From Phocaeicola salanitronis DSM 18170 (GTDB lineage: Bacteria; Bacteroidota; Bacteroidia; Bacteroidales; Bacteroidaceae), in the NCBI RefSeq assembly GCF_000190575.1, contig NC_015164.1, positions 2,930,001-2,994,000 on the forward strand: a stretch of 64,000 bases of DNA. The letters run 5' to 3'. Below are positions 17,773-29,829 of the stretch, one piece after another; position 1 is the first letter of the stretch, and every line of letters begins with the position of its first letter. Below the pieces are notes generated by a model. It had not been told where the DNA came from. It searched no databases and saw nothing but the letters and a program-made list of their open reading frames with translations. The translations under genes were made by a program, and so were the position numbers.

Positions 17773-20700
17773 CCGCAAACAGAAACTGCGGGACAACATC
17801 GAGGCGATACGGACGGCATTCATCCTTGACAGGGAACAGAGAACGGCGACAACCGAAGAGCGTGCCATACTCCAAAGGTACTGCGGTTTCGGCGGTCTGA
17901 AATGTATCCTCAACCCTGCGAAGGAACTGACGGATGCCGTCCGGTGGGCGAAATCCGACCTCGAACTGTTCGCCCCGACGGTGGAGCTGCACAGGCTTAT
18001 CCGTGAGAACAGCAATGACGAAACGGAGTACAAGCGGTTTGTGGATTCGCTGAAAGCGTCCGTGCTGACCGCTTTCTACACCCCCAAAGAGATAACCGAC
18101 ACCCTTGCGGACGTGCTGGCGGATTACAGCGTCCGTCCCACCCGTATGCTCGAACCGTCGGCAGGTGTCGGCGTGTTCGTGGATTCCGTGCTACGGCACA
18201 GCCCCGGTGCGGACGTGATGGCTTTCGAGAAGGATCTGCTCACGGGTACAATCCTGCGGCATCTCTATCCCGACAAGAAAACGCGCACCTGCGGTTTTGA
18301 GAAAATCGAAAGACCGTTCAACAATTATTTCGACTTGGCGATGTCCAACATTCCGTTCGGTGACATTGCCGTGTTCGACGCGGAATTTGAAAAGAGTGGG
18401 TCCTTCGGCAGACGATCGGCACAGAAAGCCATCCACAACTATTTCTTTCTCAAAGGACTGGATGCCGTGCGTAACGGCGGTATCGTGGCGTTCATCACCT
18501 CGCAAGGGGTATTGAACAGCAGCAAGACCTCCGTGCGTAACGAGCTGTTCAGTCAGGCTAATCTGGTATCTGCGATACGCCTGCCCAACAACCTGTTCAC
18601 GGACAACGCGGGGACAGAAGTGGGCAGTGACCTGATTGTCCTGCAAAAGAACCTCAGCAAGAAGGAAATGTCGCAGGACGAGCGGCTGATGACCGTGATA
18701 CAGACGGACACGAAAACCGACCTGACCGACAACGCCTATTTCATCCACCACCCGGAACGCATCGTGCATACGACGGCGAAACTTGACACAGACCCCTACG
18801 GGAAACCCGCTATGGTCTATCTGCACGAGGGCAAGACCGCAGGCATAGCCGGGGACTTGCGCCGTATGCTTGACGAGGATTTCCATTACAGGCTCGCCAT
18901 GCGCCTGTATTCGGGAACAATCCGGCAGGCGGGAACGGAAGAGAGGGTTGCCGTACAAAAGGAAATGGAGCGTCCTGCCATAAAATTGGAAACGGTACCT
19001 CCGGCACAAGCGGTGGAAACTCCGACGGAGAAACCGCAATCCGCAGAGGAAAAGCCGGAGATAGAACCTCGTCCGAAATATTCCGCCGGAGTGCAGCTCA
19101 CGTTGCTCGACCTCTGGGGCATGACGGAAGAGGTCAGCCAGCCTAAAACCGCCAAAAAGAAAAAAACGGCGAAAAAGGAAAGCCCGGCAAGGCGCGTTAC
19201 GCCCAAGTCGCAGGTGCAGACCACACAGAATGTTACGGCTGTGCCGACGGCTTCCACCCCTAAGAATGTTACGGAAAACAAAGAGGCGAAAGCGGACAGT
19301 GCCGCCAAGCCTGCCGACCCGGACGACATCTATGCAAAGCTGGACTGGGAAACCAATCCTCCCATCAACGGCTTCTACGAGATGATGATGGGACTCACGC
19401 CGGAGCGCAGGAAGGAACTTCGGGAGCTGGCAAGGCAGCATAATGAGAAACAGGAAAACAGAACGGTTGCGACGGTCACGCCGGAAGTACCACGTGAACA
19501 CCCCCGGCAGGAGAAAACACAGCCGGAGGTTGCCGCCACACCTGCCGCTACCGCTGCTCCACCGGAAGCGGTGGCGACTTCCCTTTTTCCCGACATCGAA
19601 CCGGAAAAGCCGAAGGAGGAAGTCGTGGACCTTACGCCGCGTGCCTACCACCGCACGCCGGAGATGCACCTGCGCGAAGGGTCGTTAGTGACAGATTGGG
19701 GACGTCATAACATCGGCTATCTGAAGGACATCACACCATACGGGGCTACATTCCAGCCGCTCGACCTGAAAGGCTACCAGAAGGAGAAGGCGTTACAGTA
19801 TGTTTTACTCCGTGACGCCTACGAGCGGCTGTACCGCTATGAATCGAACCTGCACGAAGCAAATGTCCAGTGGCGTGAGCATCTGAACACCTGTTACGAT
19901 GAGTTCGTCATGCGTTACGGCAACCTCAACGCCAAGCAGAACGTGAAGCTGGTGATAATGGACGCGGGCGGGCGTGACATCCTTTCGCTGGAACGGGTGA
20001 AGAACGGAAAGTTTGTCAAGGCGGACATCTTCGAGCGTCCCGTTTCCTTCGCGGTGGAGAGCCATGCCAACGTAGGCTCTCCTGAAGAAGCACTGTCCGC
20101 GTCGCTCAACAAGTTCGGCACGGTCGATCTCGACTATATGCGGGAGATAACCGACAGCACGGCGGAGGAGTTGCTCACAGCCCTGCAAGGACGTATCTAT
20201 TACAATCCGCTCGTGACCGGTTACGAGATCAAAGACCGTTTCATAGCCGGAAACGTGATAGAGAAGGCGGAACGCATAGAGGCTTGGATTGGTGACAATC
20301 CCGAAAATGAGCGTATGCCTGAAGTGAAACAGGCGTTGGAAGCCTTGAAAGACGCCGAACCGCCGCGCATCGCCTTCGAAGACCTTGATTTCAACTTCGG
20401 GGAACGATGGATTCCGACGGGTGTCTATGCCGCCTACATGAGCCGTCTGTTCGACACGGAGGTGAAAATCGCCTACTCCGCAAGCATGGACGAGTTTTCG
20501 GTGGCGTGCAGCCACAAGAACTTCAAGATATGGGACGAGTTCTGCGTGAAGGGCTATTACCGCAGTTATGACGGTATGCACCTCCTGAAACATGCCCTGC
20601 ACAACACCTGCCCCGACATGATGAAGTCCATCGGCAAGGACGAGCATGGCAACGACATCAAGGTGCGCGACAGCGAGGGAATACAACTCGCCAACGCCAA

Positions 20701-23593
20701 GATTGACGAGATACGAAACGGTTTCTCCGAATGGCTCGAAGAGCAGTCGCCGCAGTTCAAGGAACGGCTGACGACGATGTATAACCGCAAGTTCAACTGT
20801 TTCGTACGCCCGAAGTATGACGGCTCGCACCAGACTTTCCCCGACCTCAATCTGAAAGGGCTGGCAAGCCGGGGCATCAGGAGCGTCTATCCCTCGCAGA
20901 TGGATTGCGTCTGGATGCTCAAGCAGAACGGCGGCGGAATTTGCGACCACGAGGTTGGAACCGGCAAGACGCTGATAATGTGTATTGCAGCGCATGAAAT
21001 GAAACGTCTGAACCTGGCGCACAAGCCGATGATTATCGGGTTGAAAGCCAATGTCGCGGAGATTGCTGCCACCTATCAGGCGGCATATCCCAATGCGCGT
21101 ATTCTGTACGCTTCGGAAAAGGACTTTTCGACCGCCAACCGCGTGCGTTTCTTCAACAACATCAAGAACAACGACTACGATTGTGTCATCATGTCGCACG
21201 ACCAGTTCGGCAAAATACCGCAGTCGCCGGAGTTGCAGCAACGCATCCTGCAAGCGGAACTTGACACGGTGGAGGAAAACCTCGAAGTGCTGCGCCAGCA
21301 GGGAAAGAACGTGTCGCGGGCGATGCTGAAAGGTCTGGAGAAGCGCAAGCACAACCTTGAAGCGAAGCTGGAGAAGGTGGAACACGCCATAAAGTCACGC
21401 ACGGACGACGTGGTGGATTTCAAACAGATGGGCATCGACCACATCTTCATTGATGAATCGCACCAGTTCAAAAACTTGACGTTCAACACGCGCCATGACC
21501 GTGTGGCGGGGCTGGGAAACAGCGAGGGAAGCCAGAAGGCACTTAACATGCTCTTTGCCATACGCACCATACAGGAGCGCACAGGAAAAGACTTGGGTGC
21601 GACCTTCCTCTCCGGCACGACTATCAGCAACTCACTGACTGAATTGTACCTGCTGTTCAAGTACCTGCGCCCGAAGGAGCTGGAACGGCAGGACATAAGG
21701 TGTTTTGACGCTTGGGCGGCGATATTTGCCAAGAAGACGACGGATTTTGAATTTAACGTGACGAACAATGTGGTCCAGAAGGAGCGTTTCCGCTACTTCA
21801 TCAAAGTGCCGGAGCTTGCCGCCTTCTATAATGAAATCACGGACTACCGCACGGCGGAGGATGTGGGCGTTGACCGCCCTGCCAAGAACGAGATACTGCA
21901 CCACATACCGCCAACGCCGGAACAGGAGGACTTCATACAGAAACTGATGCAGTTCGCAAAGACTGGCGATGCCACCCTGTTGGGCAGACTGCCGCTTTCG
22001 GAAACGGAGGAAAAGGCGAAGATGCTTATCGCCACGGACTATGCCCGCAAGATGGCACTCGACATGCGTATGATAGACCCGAATTATGAAGACCACCCCG
22101 ACAACAAGGCGAGTCACTGTGCCAAGATGATTGCGGAGTATTACCAAAAATACGACGCGCAGAAGGGAACGCAGTTCGTATTCTCTGATTTGGGGACATA
22201 CCAGCCGGGAGACGGGTGGAACGTCTATTCGGAAATCAAGCGCAAGTTGACGGAGGACTACGGCATACCGCCAAGCGAGGTGCGCTTCATTCAGGAGTGC
22301 AAGACCGACAAGGCTCGGAAGGCGGTGATAGACGCCATGAATGCCGGAACGGTGCGTGTGCTGTTCGGCTCCACCTCCATGCTCGGAACGGGTGTGAACG
22401 CACAGAAACGGTGTGTGGCTATCCATCACCTTGATACACCGTGGCGACCGTCCGACCTGCAACAGCGTGACGGACGCGGAGTTAGAGCCGGAAACGAAAT
22501 TGCCAAGCATTTCGCCGGGAACAACGTGGACGTAATAATCTACGCGGTGGAGAAGTCACTGGACAGCTACAAGTTCAACCTCCTGCATTGCAAGCAGACT
22601 TTCATCAGCCAGCTTAAAAGCGGTGCGATGGGTGCACGTACCATCGACGAGGGGGCTATGGACGAAAAATCGGGCATGAACTTCTCGGAGTACATGGCGT
22701 TGCTATCCGGCAACACCGACCTGCTGGACAAGGCGAAACTGGAAAAACGTATCGCCTCGCTCGAAGGGGAACGCAAGTCTTTCAACAAGGGCAGGCGTGA
22801 TTCGGAGTTCAAGCTGGAGTCAAAGACAGCCGAGTTGCGTAACAACACGGCTGTCATAGATGCCATGACGGAGGACTGGAACCGCTTCCTTTCGGTGGCG
22901 CAGACCGACAGGGAGGGCAACCGCCTTAATATAATAAAGGTGGACGGTGTGGATTCCACCGATGAGAAGGTTATCGGAAAGCGTTTGCAGGAGATAGCGA
23001 AAAACGCCACTACGGGCGGGCTTTACACACAGGTCGGAGAACTTTACGGTTTTCCGATAAAGGTGGTGAGCGAGAGGATACTCAAAGAGGGATTGGAGTT
23101 TACCGACAACCGCTTCGTGGTAGAGGGGAACTACAAGTACACCTATAACAACGGACATCTGGCAATGGCTGACCCGTTGGCCGCCGCCCGCAATTTCCTC
23201 AACGCTTTGGAGCGCATCCCCTCCATCATCGACCAGTACAAGACTAAGAATGAAGTGCTGGAACGTGAGATACCGCAGTTGCAGGAGATAGCGGGCAAGG
23301 TGTGGAAGAAGGAGGAAGAACTGAAACAATTGAAGTCTGAACTTGCCGCACTTGACCGAAAAATACAACTGGAACTTGCGCCGCCCACGCCCGAAGTCGC
23401 CGAAAAGGAGAACGAAGGGCAACAGGTCAAGCCGGAAGCGGAAGATGTGCGGAACAGGCAGGCGCAATATTCCGAAAATGCACCGCCGCAGATACGCAAT
23501 CCATCGGAAAGTATTATCCCCAATCACACCATAACTGGGCATCCGGGGCTGTATGCCAAGGAGGAAACCCGGTTCAAAGGATTGAAAATATAA
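17762..23593 (+). CDS. Giant N6-adenine methylase / SF2 helicase fusion protein (BmhA-like)
   Basis: 1943 residues. The N-terminus carries an N6-DNA methyltransferase domain: [15 protein letters not shown] and [10 protein letters not shown] (S-adenosylmethionine site, ~105-130) and a catalytic motif SNIPFG (~194) in place of NPPY/F. A Pro/Lys/Glu-rich linker (~390-620) follows. A Swi2/Snf2-type helicase has Walker A HEVGTGKT (~1061-1068), DESH box ([10 protein letters not shown], ~1230) and motifs V/VI (GTGVNAQKR...[12 protein letters not shown], ~1545-1580). The C-terminus is coiled coil. Similar proteins occur on many Bacteroidetes conjugative elements; proposed roles are self-methylation or protection from host restriction, neither shown here. 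No separate nuclease gene accompanies it. Confidence 0.9.
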   Translation: MAFNRKQKLRDNIEAIRTAFILDREQRTATTEERAILQRYCGFGGLKCILNPAKELTDAVRWAKSDLELFAPTVELHRLIRENSNDETEYKRFVDSLKASVLTAFYTPKEITDTLADVLADYSVRPTRMLEPSAGVGVFVDSVLRHSPGADVMAFEKDLLTGTILRHLYPDKKTRTCGFEKIERPFNNYFDLAMSNIPFGDIAVFDAEFEKSGSFGRRSAQKAIHNYFFLKGLDAVRNGGIVAFITSQGVLNSSKTSVRNELFSQANLVSAIRLPNNLFTDNAGTEVGSDLIVLQKNLSKKEMSQDERLMTVIQTDTKTDLTDNAYFIHHPERIVHTTAKLDTDPYGKPAMVYLHEGKTAGIAGDLRRMLDEDFHYRLAMRLYSGTIRQAGTEERVAVQKEMERPAIKLETVPPAQAVETPTEKPQSAEEKPEIEPRPKYSAGVQLTLLDLWGMTEEVSQPKTAKKKKTAKKESPARRVTPKSQVQTTQNVTAVPTASTPKNVTENKEAKADSAAKPADPDDIYAKLDWETNPPINGFYEMMMGLTPERRKELRELARQHNEKQENRTVATVTPEVPREHPRQEKTQPEVAATPAATAAPPEAVATSLFPDIEPEKPKEEVVDLTPRAYHRTPEMHLREGSLVTDWGRHNIGYLKDITPYGATFQPLDLKGYQKEKALQYVLLRDAYERLYRYESNLHEANVQWREHLNTCYDEFVMRYGNLNAKQNVKLVIMDAGGRDILSLERVKNGKFVKADIFERPVSFAVESHANVGSPEEALSASLNKFGTVDLDYMREITDSTAEELLTALQGRIYYNPLVTGYEIKDRFIAGNVIEKAERIEAWIGDNPENERMPEVKQALEALKDAEPPRIAFEDLDFNFGERWIPTGVYAAYMSRLFDTEVKIAYSASMDEFSVACSHKNFKIWDEFCVKGYYRSYDGMHLLKHALHNTCPDMMKSIGKDEHGNDIKVRDSEGIQLANAKIDEIRNGFSEWLEEQSPQFKERLTTMYNRKFNCFVRPKYDGSHQTFPDLNLKGLASRGIRSVYPSQMDCVWMLKQNGGGICDHEVGTGKTLIMCIAAHEMKRLNLAHKPMIIGLKANVAEIAATYQAAYPNARILYASEKDFSTANRVRFFNNIKNNDYDCVIMSHDQFGKIPQSPELQQRILQAELDTVEENLEVLRQQGKNVSRAMLKGLEKRKHNLEAKLEKVEHAIKSRTDDVVDFKQMGIDHIFIDESHQFKNLTFNTRHDRVAGLGNSEGSQKALNMLFAIRTIQERTGKDLGATFLSGTTISNSLTELYLLFKYLRPKELERQDIRCFDAWAAIFAKKTTDFEFNVTNNVVQKERFRYFIKVPELAAFYNEITDYRTAEDVGVDRPAKNEILHHIPPTPEQEDFIQKLMQFAKTGDATLLGRLPLSETEEKAKMLIATDYARKMALDMRMIDPNYEDHPDNKASHCAKMIAEYYQKYDAQKGTQFVFSDLGTYQPGDGWNVYSEIKRKLTEDYGIPPSEVRFIQECKTDKARKAVIDAMNAGTVRVLFGSTSMLGTGVNAQKRCVAIHHLDTPWRPSDLQQRDGRGVRAGNEIAKHFAGNNVDVIIYAVEKSLDSYKFNLLHCKQTFISQLKSGAMGARTIDEGAMDEKSGMNFSEYMALLSGNTDLLDKAKLEKRIASLEGERKSFNKGRRDSEFKLESKTAELRNNTAVIDAMTEDWNRFLSVAQTDREGNRLNIIKVDGVDSTDEKVIGKRLQEIAKNATTGGLYTQVGELYGFPIKVVSERILKEGLEFTDNRFVVEGNYKYTYNNGHLAMADPLAAARNFLNALERIPSIIDQYKTKNEVLEREIPQLQEIAGKVWKKEEELKQLKSELAALDRKIQLELAPPTPEVAEKENEGQQVKPEAEDVRNRQAQYSENAPPQIRNPSESIIPNHTITGHPGLYAKEETRFKGLKI

Positions 23594-23625
23594 CCTTAGG
23601 AATTTTATCTGAAGTATTAATAGGG

Positions 23626-23720
23626 GCTATCCCAAAAGGTCTAAAAGTAAATTTTATCCTCTCTGCAAGTATCTGTAGGATGGTAACTGCATTTTTTCTT
23701 TTTGGGCAGCCCTTATTAAA
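23626..23720. repeat. Inverted repeat / MITE-like sequence between the methylase gene and tetQ
   Basis: TTAATAGGGGCTATCCCAAAA (split here as arms) near 23627-23647 faces TTTTTGGGCAGCCC plus TTATTAA near 23699-23719: the arms are inverse complements with few mismatches, ~50 bases apart. The GGGCTgTCCCAAAA type of end is common at insertion-sequence termini, so a small nonautonomous insertion remnant is possible; a terminator for the methylase gene is the alternative. Confidence 0.45.
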
Positions 23721-24083
23721 ATTTATTCTTATTTTAGGTTATATACATTCATGTCCATTTATGTAAAAAATTCCTGCTGACCTTGTTTATGTCTTGTCAG
23801 TCACCATTTGCAAAACCATATTTGACCCTCAAAGAGGCTGAATTTGATAAGCAACTTGCTACATACTCATAAAAGGAGCTAAATAGAACACGAATGGGAA
23901 ATACTCAAATGCCAAACTAAAGAAGATATTGGCCAAAATAAACGCTATACCGAGAGAGAAACTTGATTTTTCAACTTCCTAAAACGGTGTTGTTCAAACA
24001 TTTCTACTTATTTGTACTTACCAGTTGAACCTACGCTTCCCTAATAAAATGTCTATGGTAAAAAGTTAAAAAATCCTCCCACT
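23721..24083. other. AT-rich intergenic region upstream of tetQ
   Basis: No gene. A 27-codon open stretch beginning MSCQSPFAKPYL (near 23788) has no start signal and looks like a decayed gene end. Composition is much AT-richer than the methylase gene before it, consistent with tetQ and its flank having a different origin from the transfer backbone. Confidence 0.4.
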
Positions 24084-24200
24084 TTTGTTAGATATATTTT
24101 TTTTCTTAATTTTGTAATCGTTATGCGGCAGTAATAATATACATATTAATACGAGTTAGTAATCCTGTAGTTCTCACATGCTACGAGGAGGTATTAAAAG
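24084..24200 (+). promoter_or_regulatory. tetQ promoter and translational-attenuation leader
   Basis: Perfect Bacteroides promoter: TTTG (24084-24087), 19-bp spacer, TAATTTTG (24107-24114). The ~80-base leader contains the three-codon leader peptide ATG CGG CAG TAA (24123-24134) and a purine-rich GAGGAGG just before tetQ. In CTnDOT this leader mediates tetracycline-dependent translational attenuation of tetQ-rteA-rteB. Confidence 0.85.
24123..24134 (+). CDS. tetQ leader peptide (Met-Arg-Gln)
   Basis: Three-codon frame ATG-CGG-CAG followed by TAA, a few bases after the predicted transcription start. It matches the three-residue leader peptide known to be involved in tetracycline control of this operon. 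Too short to support by sequence alone; the call rests on its position and on established work on CTnDOT. Confidence 0.65.
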   Translation: MRQ

Positions 24201-26174
24201 GTGCGTTTCGACAACGCATCTAATGTAGTATATTATTGCTTAATCCAAATGAATATTATAAATTTAGGAATTCTTGCTCACATTGATGCAGGAAAAACTT
24301 CCGTAACCGAGAATCTGCTGTTTGCCAGTGGAGCAACGGAAAAGTGCGGCCGTGTGGATAATGGTGACACCATAACAGACTCTATGGATATAGAGAAACG
24401 TAGAGGAATTACTGTCCGGGCTTCTACGACATCTATTATCTGGAACGGGGTGAAATGCAATATCATTGACACTCCGGGACACATGGATTTTATTGCGGAA
24501 GTGGAGCGGACATTCAAAATGCTTGATGGAGCAGTCCTCATCTTATCCGCAAAGGAAGGCATACAAGCGCAGACAAAGTTGCTGTTCAATACTTTACAGA
24601 AGCTGCAAATCCCGACAATTATATTTATCAATAAGATTGACCGTGCCGGTGTGAATTTGGAGCGTTTGTATCTGGATATAAAAACAAATCTGTCGCAAGA
24701 TGTCCTGTGTATGCAAACTGTTGTCGATGGATCGGTTTATCCAGTTTGCTCCCAAACATATATAAAGGAAGAATACAAAGAATTTGTATGCGACCATGAC
24801 GACAACATATTGGAACGATATTTGGCGGATAGCGAAATTCCACCGACTGATTATTGGAATACGATAATCGCTCTTGTGGCAAAAGCCAAAGTCTATCCGG
24901 TGCTACATGGATCAGCAATGTTCAATATCGGCATCAATGAGTTGATGGACGCCATCACTTCTTTTATACTTCCTCCGGCATCAGTCTCAGACAGACTTTC
25001 AGCTTATCTCTATAAGATAGAGCATGACCCCAAAGGACATAAAAGAAGTTTTCTAAAAATAATTGACGGAAGTCTGAGACTTAGAGACGTTGTAAGAATC
25101 AACGATTCGGAAAAATCCATCAAGATTAAAAATCTGAAAACTATTTATCAGGGCAGAGAGATAAATGTTGATGAAGTGGGTGCCAATGATATCGCGATTG
25201 TAGAGGATATGGAAGATTTTCGAATCGGAGATTATTTAGGTGCTGAGCCTTGTTTGATTCAAGGATTATCTCATCAGCATCCCGCTCTCAAATCCTCCGT
25301 CCGGCCAGACAAGCCCGAAGAGAGGAGCAAGGTTATATCCGCTCTGAATACATTGTGGATTGAAGACCCGTCTTTGTCCTTTTCCATAAACTCATATAGC
25401 GATGAATTGGAAATCTCGTTATATGGTTTGACCCAAAAGGAAATCATACAGACATTGCTGGAAGAACGGTTTTCCGTCAAGATCCATTTTGATGAGATCA
25501 AGACTATCTACAAAGAACGACCTGTAAAAAAGGTCAATAAGATTATTCAGATCGAAGTGCCACCCAACCCTTATTGGGCCACAATAGGGCTGACTCTTGA
25601 ACCCTTGCCGTTAGGGACAGGGTTGCAGATCGAAAGTGACATCTCCTATGGTTATCTGAACCATTCTTTTCAAAATGCCGTTTTTGAAGGAATCCGTATG
25701 TCTTGCCAATCAGGATTACATGGATGGGAAGTGACAGATCTGAAAGTGACTTTTACTCAAGCCGAATATTATAGCCCGGTAAGTACACCTGCTGATTTCA
25801 GGCAGCTGACCCCTTATGTCTTCAGGCTGGCTTTGCAACAGTCAGGTGTGGACATTCTCGAACCGATGCTATATTTTGAGTTGCAGATACCCCAGGAGGC
25901 AAGTTCCAAAGCTATTACAGATTTGCAAAAAATGATGTCTGAGATTGAAGACATCAGTTGCAATAATGAGTGGTGTCATATTAAAGGGAAAGTTCCATTA
26001 AATACAAGTAAAGACTATGCCTCAGAAATAAGTTCATACACTAAGGGCTTAGGCATTTTTATGGTTAAGCCATGCGGGTATCAAATAACAAAAGGCGGTT
26101 ATTCTGATAATATCCGCATGAACGAAAACGATAAACTTTTATTCATGTTTCAAAAAACAATGTCATCAAAATAA
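24201..26174 (+). CDS. tetQ: Ribosomal protection tetracycline resistance protein TetQ
   Basis: 657 residues from the GTG at 24201; the widely used 641-residue form starts at ATG 24249 ([20 protein letters not shown]). EF-G-like GTPase that dislodges tetracycline from the 30S ribosome. G motifs are AHIDAGKT (P-loop), DTPGHMDF and NKIDRAG. The GTG is preceded by GAGGAGG, unusual in Bacteroides, which favours the long form. First gene of the tetQ-rteA-rteB operon: its TAA overlaps the rteA ATG by one base (TAATG). AT-richer than the tra genes. Confidence 0.97.
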   Translation: MRFDNASNVVYYCLIQMNIINLGILAHIDAGKTSVTENLLFASGATEKCGRVDNGDTITDSMDIEKRRGITVRASTTSIIWNGVKCNIIDTPGHMDFIAEVERTFKMLDGAVLILSAKEGIQAQTKLLFNTLQKLQIPTIIFINKIDRAGVNLERLYLDIKTNLSQDVLCMQTVVDGSVYPVCSQTYIKEEYKEFVCDHDDNILERYLADSEIPPTDYWNTIIALVAKAKVYPVLHGSAMFNIGINELMDAITSFILPPASVSDRLSAYLYKIEHDPKGHKRSFLKIIDGSLRLRDVVRINDSEKSIKIKNLKTIYQGREINVDEVGANDIAIVEDMEDFRIGDYLGAEPCLIQGLSHQHPALKSSVRPDKPEERSKVISALNTLWIEDPSLSFSINSYSDELEISLYGLTQKEIIQTLLEERFSVKIHFDEIKTIYKERPVKKVNKIIQIEVPPNPYWATIGLTLEPLPLGTGLQIESDISYGYLNHSFQNAVFEGIRMSCQSGLHGWEVTDLKVTFTQAEYYSPVSTPADFRQLTPYVFRLALQQSGVDILEPMLYFELQIPQEASSKAITDLQKMMSEIEDISCNNEWCHIKGKVPLNTSKDYASEISSYTKGLGIFMVKPCGYQITKGGYSDNIRMNENDKLLFMFQKTMSSK

Positions 26175-28492
26175 TGGAGCGGTCAGGAAATTTCTATAAG
26201 GCAATACGGTTGGGATATATACTTATCTCCATTCTTATCGGATGTATGGCATATAATAGCCTCTATGAATGGCAGGAGATAGAAGCATTAGAACTTGGCA
26301 ATAAAAAAATAGACGAGCTCCGAAAAGAAATAAACAATATCAATATTCAAATGATAAAATTTTCTCTATTGGGTGAAACGATACTGGAATGGAACGATAA
26401 AGATATCGAGCATTACCATGCACGGCGTATGGCAATGGACAGTATGCTCTGCCGTTTCAAGGTCACCTATCCAGCAGAGCGCATCGATAGTGTGCGCAGT
26501 CTTTTAGAGGATAAGGAACGACAGATGTTCCAGATAGTCCGGTTAATGGATGAACAACAATCTATTAACAAGAAGATAGCCAATCAAATTCCGGTTATTG
26601 TGCAGAAAAGTGTGCAGGAACAGTCCAAAAAGCCAAAACGAAAAGGTTTCTTGAGCATCTTCGGCAAAAAAGAGGGAACGAAGCCAACGACAACAACGAC
26701 TACGCTCCGTTCATCCAATAGAAACATGGTCAACGAACAGAAAGCGCAGAGCCGTCGATTGTCAGAACAAGCCGATAGTCTTGCTGCCCGTAATGCAGAA
26801 CTTAACAGACAACTGCAAGGATTGATTTGCCAAATCGAAAAGAAGGTACAATCTGATTTACAAAATAGAGAAAGCGAGATAACAGCCATGCGTAAAAAAT
26901 CATTTATGCAGATAGGCGGCTTGATGGGATTTGTTCTTTTGCTGTTGGTCATTTCCTATATCATCATACACCGTGATGCAAAGAACATTAAACGATACAA
27001 ACGCAAGACAACGGATTTGATCGAGCAATTGGAACAGTCCATGCAACAAAATGAGGTACTCATAACCTCCCGAAAGAAAGCGGTACATACTATTACCCAT
27101 GAGTTGCGTACACCACTGACGGCAATAACCGGCTATACCGAACTTTTGCGGAAAGAATGCAATAGCGGTAATAATGGGCAATATATCCAAAATATACTGC
27201 AATCCTCCGACCGTATGCGGGATATGCTCAACACTTTGCTTGACTTCTTCCGCCTGGACAACGGCAAGGAACAGCCCCGTCTGTCACCCTGCCGGATTTC
27301 TGCAATCACGCACACACTTGAAACGGAGTTCATGCCTGTTGCCGTGAACAAAGGGCTGTCCTTGTCCGTGAAGACTGGACACGATGCCATTGTATTGACC
27401 GACAAAGAGCGAATAATACAAATCGGGAATAACCTGCTGTCAAACGCTGTCAAGTTCACAGAAGAAGGCGGTGTTTCTTTGATTACTGAATATGATAATG
27501 GAGTTCTGACACTGGTCGTTGAAGATACAGGTACAGGCATGACAGAAGAGGAACAGAAACAAGCGTTCGGTGCGTTTGAACGTCTATCAAATGCCGCCGC
27601 AAAGGAGGGTTTCGGGCTTGGGCTTGCCATAATGCGTAATATTGTGTCGATGCTTGGCGGAACAATCCGTTTGGACAGCAAGAAAGGGAAAGGCAGTCGT
27701 TTCACAGTTGAAATTTCTATGCAGGAAGCTGAAGAACAGCTTGGATATACAAGCGATACACCTGTTTATCATAACAATAAATTCCATGATGTTGTCGCTA
27801 TTGACAATGATGAGGTATTACTTCTGATGCTGAAAGAGATGTATTCCCAAGAAGGAATACACTGCGACACTTGCACCGATGCTGCGGCACTGATGGAAAT
27901 GATACGCCAGAAAGAATACAGCCTGTTGCTGACAGACTTGAATATGCCCGGTATAAACGGTTTCGAATTGCTGGAACTGTTGCGTTCGTCCAACGTGGGC
28001 AATTCACCAACAATCCCGGTGGTTGTGGCAACCGCTTCGGGCAGTTGTAACAAAGGGGAACTATTGGCAAAAGGCTTTGCCGGATGCCTGTTCAAGCCGT
28101 TCTCCATATCGGAACTGATGGAAGTTTCCGACAAATGTGCCATAAAAGCGACACCGGACGGAGAACCTGATTTTTCAGCCTTGCTGTCTTACGGCAATGA
28201 AGCCGTCATGCTGGATAAGTTGATGACGGAAACTGAAAAAGAGATGCAGGCGGTACAGGATGCGGCAATAGAGAAAGACCTGCAAAAGCTGGATTCTCTT
28301 ACACACCACCTGCGCAGCTCGTGGGAAGTACTACGTGCCGACCAACCGCTAAGGGAACTTTACGGATTGCTTCATGGCGATACACTCCCGGATGGTGAAG
28401 CGTTAAGCCGTGCTGTGACTGCCGTGTTGGAAAAAGGAGCGGAAATAATCCGGTTGGCAGAAAAGGAAAGGAGAAAATACGAAGATGGATAA
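26174..28492 (+). CDS. rteA: Hybrid sensor histidine kinase RteA
   Basis: 772 residues. Membrane sensor of the RteA/RteB two-component system that turns on transfer after tetracycline exposure. Two transmembrane helices (~11-27 and ~245-266) enclose a coiled sensor region. The HisKA box is THELRTPLTAITGYTE (His ~309), followed by N box IIQIGNNLLSNAVKF, G1 DTGTGM and G2 GFGLGLAI. A receiver domain (LLLTDLNMPGINGFELL, Asp ~589; KPF lysine) and a C-terminal Hpt-like helix (LTHHLRSSW, His ~710) complete the phosphorelay. Overlaps rteB by 8 bases. Confidence 0.95.
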   Translation: MERSGNFYKAIRLGYILISILIGCMAYNSLYEWQEIEALELGNKKIDELRKEINNINIQMIKFSLLGETILEWNDKDIEHYHARRMAMDSMLCRFKVTYPAERIDSVRSLLEDKERQMFQIVRLMDEQQSINKKIANQIPVIVQKSVQEQSKKPKRKGFLSIFGKKEGTKPTTTTTTLRSSNRNMVNEQKAQSRRLSEQADSLAARNAELNRQLQGLICQIEKKVQSDLQNRESEITAMRKKSFMQIGGLMGFVLLLLVISYIIIHRDAKNIKRYKRKTTDLIEQLEQSMQQNEVLITSRKKAVHTITHELRTPLTAITGYTELLRKECNSGNNGQYIQNILQSSDRMRDMLNTLLDFFRLDNGKEQPRLSPCRISAITHTLETEFMPVAVNKGLSLSVKTGHDAIVLTDKERIIQIGNNLLSNAVKFTEEGGVSLITEYDNGVLTLVVEDTGTGMTEEEQKQAFGAFERLSNAAAKEGFGLGLAIMRNIVSMLGGTIRLDSKKGKGSRFTVEISMQEAEEQLGYTSDTPVYHNNKFHDVVAIDNDEVLLLMLKEMYSQEGIHCDTCTDAAALMEMIRQKEYSLLLTDLNMPGINGFELLELLRSSNVGNSPTIPVVVATASGSCNKGELLAKGFAGCLFKPFSISELMEVSDKCAIKATPDGEPDFSALLSYGNEAVMLDKLMTETEKEMQAVQDAAIEKDLQKLDSLTHHLRSSWEVLRADQPLRELYGLLHGDTLPDGEALSRAVTAVLEKGAEIIRLAEKERRKYEDG

Positions 28493-29807
28493 GACAAAAA
28501 TAATTGTGGTGGAAGACAACATTGTGTATTGCGAATATGTCTGCAATATGCTGTCACGGGAGGGCTACCACACTATGAAGGCTTACCATCTCTCAACCGC
28601 GAAGAAACATCTGCAACAGGCAACGGATAATGACATCGTGGTTGCCGACCTGCGTCTGCCTGACGGTAACGGTATAGACCTTTTGCGCTGGATGCGAAAG
28701 GAGGGAAAGATGCAACCCTTCATTATCATGACCGACTATGCCGAAGTGCATACCGCAGTGGAAAGCATGAAGCTCGGTTCGATAGACTATATCCCCAAAC
28801 AGCTTGTGGAGGATAAACTGGTCCCTCTTCTCCGTTCCATACAGAAAGAACGACAGGCGGGACAACGCCGTATGCCCGTGTTTGCCCGTGAAGGTTCCGC
28901 CTTTCAGAAAATCATGCACCGTATAAGGCTGGTAGCCGCTACCGATATGAGCGTGATGATATTCGGAGAGAACGGAACAGGTAAAGAACATATTGCCCAC
29001 CACCTGCACGACAAAAGTAAACGGGCAGGCAAGCCATTCGTGGCGGTGGACTGCGGTTCACTCACTAAAGAGCTTGCACCATCAGCTTTCTTCGGACACG
29101 TCAAGGGCGCGTTCACGGGTGCGGATAGTACCAAGAAAGGGTATTTCTATGAAGCGGAAGGCGGCACGCTGTTTCTGGACGAGGTGGGCAACCTTGCGTT
29201 AGAAACCCAACAGATGTTACTCCGTGCCATACAAGAGAGGCGGTATCGCCCGATCGGTGACAAATCGGACAGAAGTTTCAATGTTCGCATCATCGCCGCC
29301 ACCAATGAGGATCTGGAGGCGGCAGTGAGTGAAAAGCGTTTCCGGCAGGATCTGTTTTACCGTCTGCATGACTTCGGGATAACCGTTCCGCCCTTGCGTG
29401 ACTGTCAGGAGGACATCTTGCCGTTGGCGGAGTTCTTCCGCGAGATAGCCAACAAGGAATTGGAATGCAATGTGAGCGGTTTCAGTTCCGAAGCACGTAA
29501 AGCGTTGCTGACACACGCATGGCCGGGCAACGTGCGGGAACTTCGGCAAAAGATAATGGGAGCTGTATTGCAAGCGCAGGAAGGTGTGGCGACGAAAGAA
29601 CATCTGGAGCTTGCCGTAATCAAACCTACCTCACACGTCAGTTTCGCCCTGCGCAATGACGTGGAGGATAAGGAACGGATATTACGGGCGTTGAAACAGG
29701 CAAACGGCAACCGGAGTGTCGCCGCAGAACTGCTCGGAATAGGCAGAACAACACTATACAGCAAACTTGAAGAGTATGGACTTAAATATAAATTCAAGCA
29801 ATCATAG
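28485..29807 (+). CDS. rteB: NtrC-type response regulator RteB
   Basis: 440 residues. Receiver domain with phospho-acceptor Asp in VVADLRLPDGNGI (~54), AAA+ sigma-54-type activator domain with Walker A GENGTGKEHIAHH (~160), the GAFTGA loop (~208) and Walker B LFLDEVGNL, and a C-terminal Fis-type HTH (NRSVAAELLGIGRTTLYSKL, ~405-430). Activates rteC transcription in CTnDOT. Promoters of the sigma-54 type are not apparent in this window, so how the intact GAFTGA loop is used is unclear. Confidence 0.95.
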   Translation: MDKTKIIVVEDNIVYCEYVCNMLSREGYHTMKAYHLSTAKKHLQQATDNDIVVADLRLPDGNGIDLLRWMRKEGKMQPFIIMTDYAEVHTAVESMKLGSIDYIPKQLVEDKLVPLLRSIQKERQAGQRRMPVFAREGSAFQKIMHRIRLVAATDMSVMIFGENGTGKEHIAHHLHDKSKRAGKPFVAVDCGSLTKELAPSAFFGHVKGAFTGADSTKKGYFYEAEGGTLFLDEVGNLALETQQMLLRAIQERRYRPIGDKSDRSFNVRIIAATNEDLEAAVSEKRFRQDLFYRLHDFGITVPPLRDCQEDILPLAEFFREIANKELECNVSGFSSEARKALLTHAWPGNVRELRQKIMGAVLQAQEGVATKEHLELAVIKPTSHVSFALRNDVEDKERILRALKQANGNRSVAAELLGIGRTTLYSKLEEYGLKYKFKQS

Positions 29808-29829
29808 CCCGTAATTCACTGAATTTGGC

